Assembly (NCBI GenBank): GCA_041391745.1
Contig: JAWKNK010000005.1
Coordinates: forward strand, 62,001 to 126,000
Reading direction: 5' to 3'
DNA: 64,000 nt
Origin: JAIXWP01 sp041391745
GTDB taxonomy: Bacteria > Bacteroidota > Bacteroidia > Flavobacteriales_D > Sanyastnellaceae
Shown: one piece after another, positions 62,704 to 64,000 of the stretch
Layout of the letters: every line of letters begins with the position of its first letter
Numbering within the stretch: the stretch's first letter is position 1
Notes under the pieces: model-generated
Told to the model about the DNA's origin: nothing
Databases searched by the model: none
The model's input: only the letters and a program-made list of their open reading frames with translations
Position numbers and translations under genes: made by a program

Positions 62704-64000
62704 ATGAGACCAAACCTACTTGGATTTGTTATTTCCGTATTCGCTTTTTTCTTAGCAAACCACTCATTACTTGCTCAGCAAACTTCGCCTATTGTTCTAG
62801 ATAGTGCTATAACGCTGCAGCTTAGCAAACGTATACCAACTGAAGCGGAGCTCAGAGTAGTTCAAATCATGTCCGAAAAAAGACTTTTTGGAATGGAGCA
62901 GTCCTCTTTTGCTCACAATTTTCAAATAATCACCGAGAAAGAAATTCAGCAAATGCCTGTGCAAAGTGTTAACGAAGCTTTGCAATATATCACTGGAGTA
63001 GATCTTCGCCAACGAGGTCCTTCTGGAGCGCAAGCAGATATTAGCATGATGGGAAGCACTTTCGAACAAGTTTTAATTCTCGTAAATGGAATCCCATTAC
63101 GTGACCCGCAAACTGGTCACAACCAATTGAATCTTCCTTTCGATTTATCGATGATACATGAAATTGAAGTTATCAAGGGTTCTGCGGCGCGCCTTTATGG
63201 AGCAAACGCAATGGCAGGAGCAATTAATATTAAAACCAAAACTCCTGGTAACCCTAATGCTTATTTTCAAGCTTATTCCAGTTCTCCATTCGAAACAGAT
63301 ACAGCCAGCTCAGACACATATTATGGACTTGGACTAAGAGCTGGCGCGGGATTCAGAACAAAAAATATTGGTCATCAAATCGATTTGGGTTACCAAAAAA
63401 CCAATGGTTATAGATATAACTCAGGTAGTGAACAGCAACGTGTAAACTATATGGGTACTTACCGTCGCAACAATTCCACGTTGAATTGGATGGCCGGAAC
63501 ACTATTTAATGAATTTGGAGCCAATGGATTCTACTCTCCGAAAGTGGATAAAAATGCTATCGAAAAAGTAAACACCACATTTGGTTCAGTCAAGCTCGTT
63601 GCCTATCGCAACAAGTGGAAAATTTCTCCTCTCGCCTATGTAAGGTACAATCATGACGACTACAATCTGAATGCTTTCAATTATCAAAACAACCACTTTA
63701 GCACCACTGCTGGTGCTGAAGTGCACACGAGTGTTAGATTGAACAAATATGAAATTGGTGCAGGATACGAGTCGAGAGCCGAAATTATTCGAAGCAACAA
63801 TTTGGGCAAACATGAAAGATTCTACAACGCTATTTATACAGAGCTAAGAAGGGTTTTCAGCAATTCCGCACAAATTACTGCGGGTATTAATGCCCAACAC
63901 AACAACGACTACGGTTGGAATTTCTATCCTGGAATAGAAGCAAGCACTCCTGTTTTCTACAAAACCAAAATTTTCGCAAATGCCGGTCTCGCAAATCGTC
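62704..64000 (+). CDS. TonB-dependent receptor, N-terminal part (runs off the window)
   Basis: The frame from ATG 62704 is open to the end (about 432 residues). It has a signal peptide (MRPNLLGFVISVFAFFLANH ... LLAQ) and a plug domain with MPVQSVNEALQYITGVDLRQRG, VLILVNGIPLRDPQTGH and EIEVIKGSAARLYGANAMAGAINI. The first barrel strands follow. The plug resembles BtuB-type vitamin or metal-complex receptors, and no carboxypeptidase-like domain precedes it, unlike the other two receptors here. Ligand unknown. Confidence 0.9.
   Translation, partial: MRPNLLGFVISVFAFFLANHSLLAQQTSPIVLDSAITLQLSKRIPTEAELRVVQIMSEKRLFGMEQSSFAHNFQIITEKEIQQMPVQSVNEALQYITGVDLRQRGPSGAQADISMMGSTFEQVLILVNGIPLRDPQTGHNQLNLPFDLSMIHEIEVIKGSAARLYGANAMAGAINIKTKTPGNPNAYFQAYSSSPFETDTASSDTYYGLGLRAGAGFRTKNIGHQIDLGYQKTNGYRYNSGSEQQRVNYMGTYRRNNSTLNWMAGTLFNEFGANGFYSPKVDKNAIEKVNTTFGSVKLVAYRNKWKISPLAYVRYNHDDYNLNAFNYQNNHFSTTAGAEVHTSVRLNKYEIGAGYESRAEIIRSNNLGKHERFYNAIYTELRRVFSNSAQITAGINAQHNNDYGWNFYPGIEASTPVFYKTKIFANAGLANR

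Overview
The window looks like a chromosomal segment from a Bacteroidota bacterium, most likely in or near Flavobacteriales. The evidence is two type IX secretion (T9SS) C-terminal sorting domains, three TonB-dependent receptors with Bacteroidota-style architecture, promoters of the -33 TTG / -7 TAnnTTTG type with 19-20 bp spacing, general lack of Shine-Dalgarno sites, and a type II-C CRISPR system with 47-nt repeats. I cannot assign genus or species from sequence alone.

Layout: 1-9.6 kb holds a GNAT fragment, an S4-domain protein, a TonB receptor, two sugar glycosyltransferases (GT9, GT4), dnaX with a frame change at an A10 run, an alanine/glycine:cation symporter and a helix-hairpin-helix membrane protein. 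9.6-13 kb holds apt, an acyl-CoA dehydrogenase, rpsU, a XerC-type recombinase and hpf. 13.0-26.5 kb is the classical translation/transcription cluster tRNA-Thr, -Tyr, -Gly, -Thr, tuf, tRNA-Trp, secE, nusG, rplK, rplA, rplJ, rplL, rpoB, rpoC. As read, nusG and rplK each carry a one-base deletion and rplJ an in-frame TAG. Together with a -1/+1 indel pair in mnmE, these lesions in essential or conserved genes look more like sequence errors than biology.

26.6-33.3 kb is the most distinctive region: an SGNH hydrolase, a small XRE/HipB-like regulator behind paired palindromes, a minimal CRISPR array (two 47-nt repeats, one 30-nt spacer) starting 7 bp after the regulator's stop codon, and the convergent operon cas9-cas1-cas2. 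A tracrRNA gene lies beyond cas9, with a 23-nt perfect anti-repeat, a good -7 element and a UUCG-capped terminator. All catalytic residues that I can locate in Cas9 and Cas1 are present, so a complete set of machinery serves an array with one spacer.

33.3-45.5 kb encodes surface and secreted functions: a subtilisin-like lipoprotein, a GT2/methyltransferase pair, a 1115-residue CUB/PKD/P-domain T9SS cargo, an outer-membrane protein, a secreted GH16 beta-glucanase and a TonB receptor whose start codon sits directly behind a strong hairpin. 45.5-58.4 kb is housekeeping: mnmE, sucD, a deoxynucleoside kinase, folK, sppA, an SPOUT methyltransferase, folE, queD, hldD, a Ppx/GppA phosphatase, an ABC-2 exporter and a photolyase. 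58.4-62.6 kb is a nucleotide-sugar operon (ugd, UDP-glucuronate decarboxylase, a WbpD-like acetyltransferase, a second nucleotide-sugar dehydrogenase) for surface polysaccharide. The window ends inside another TonB-dependent receptor.
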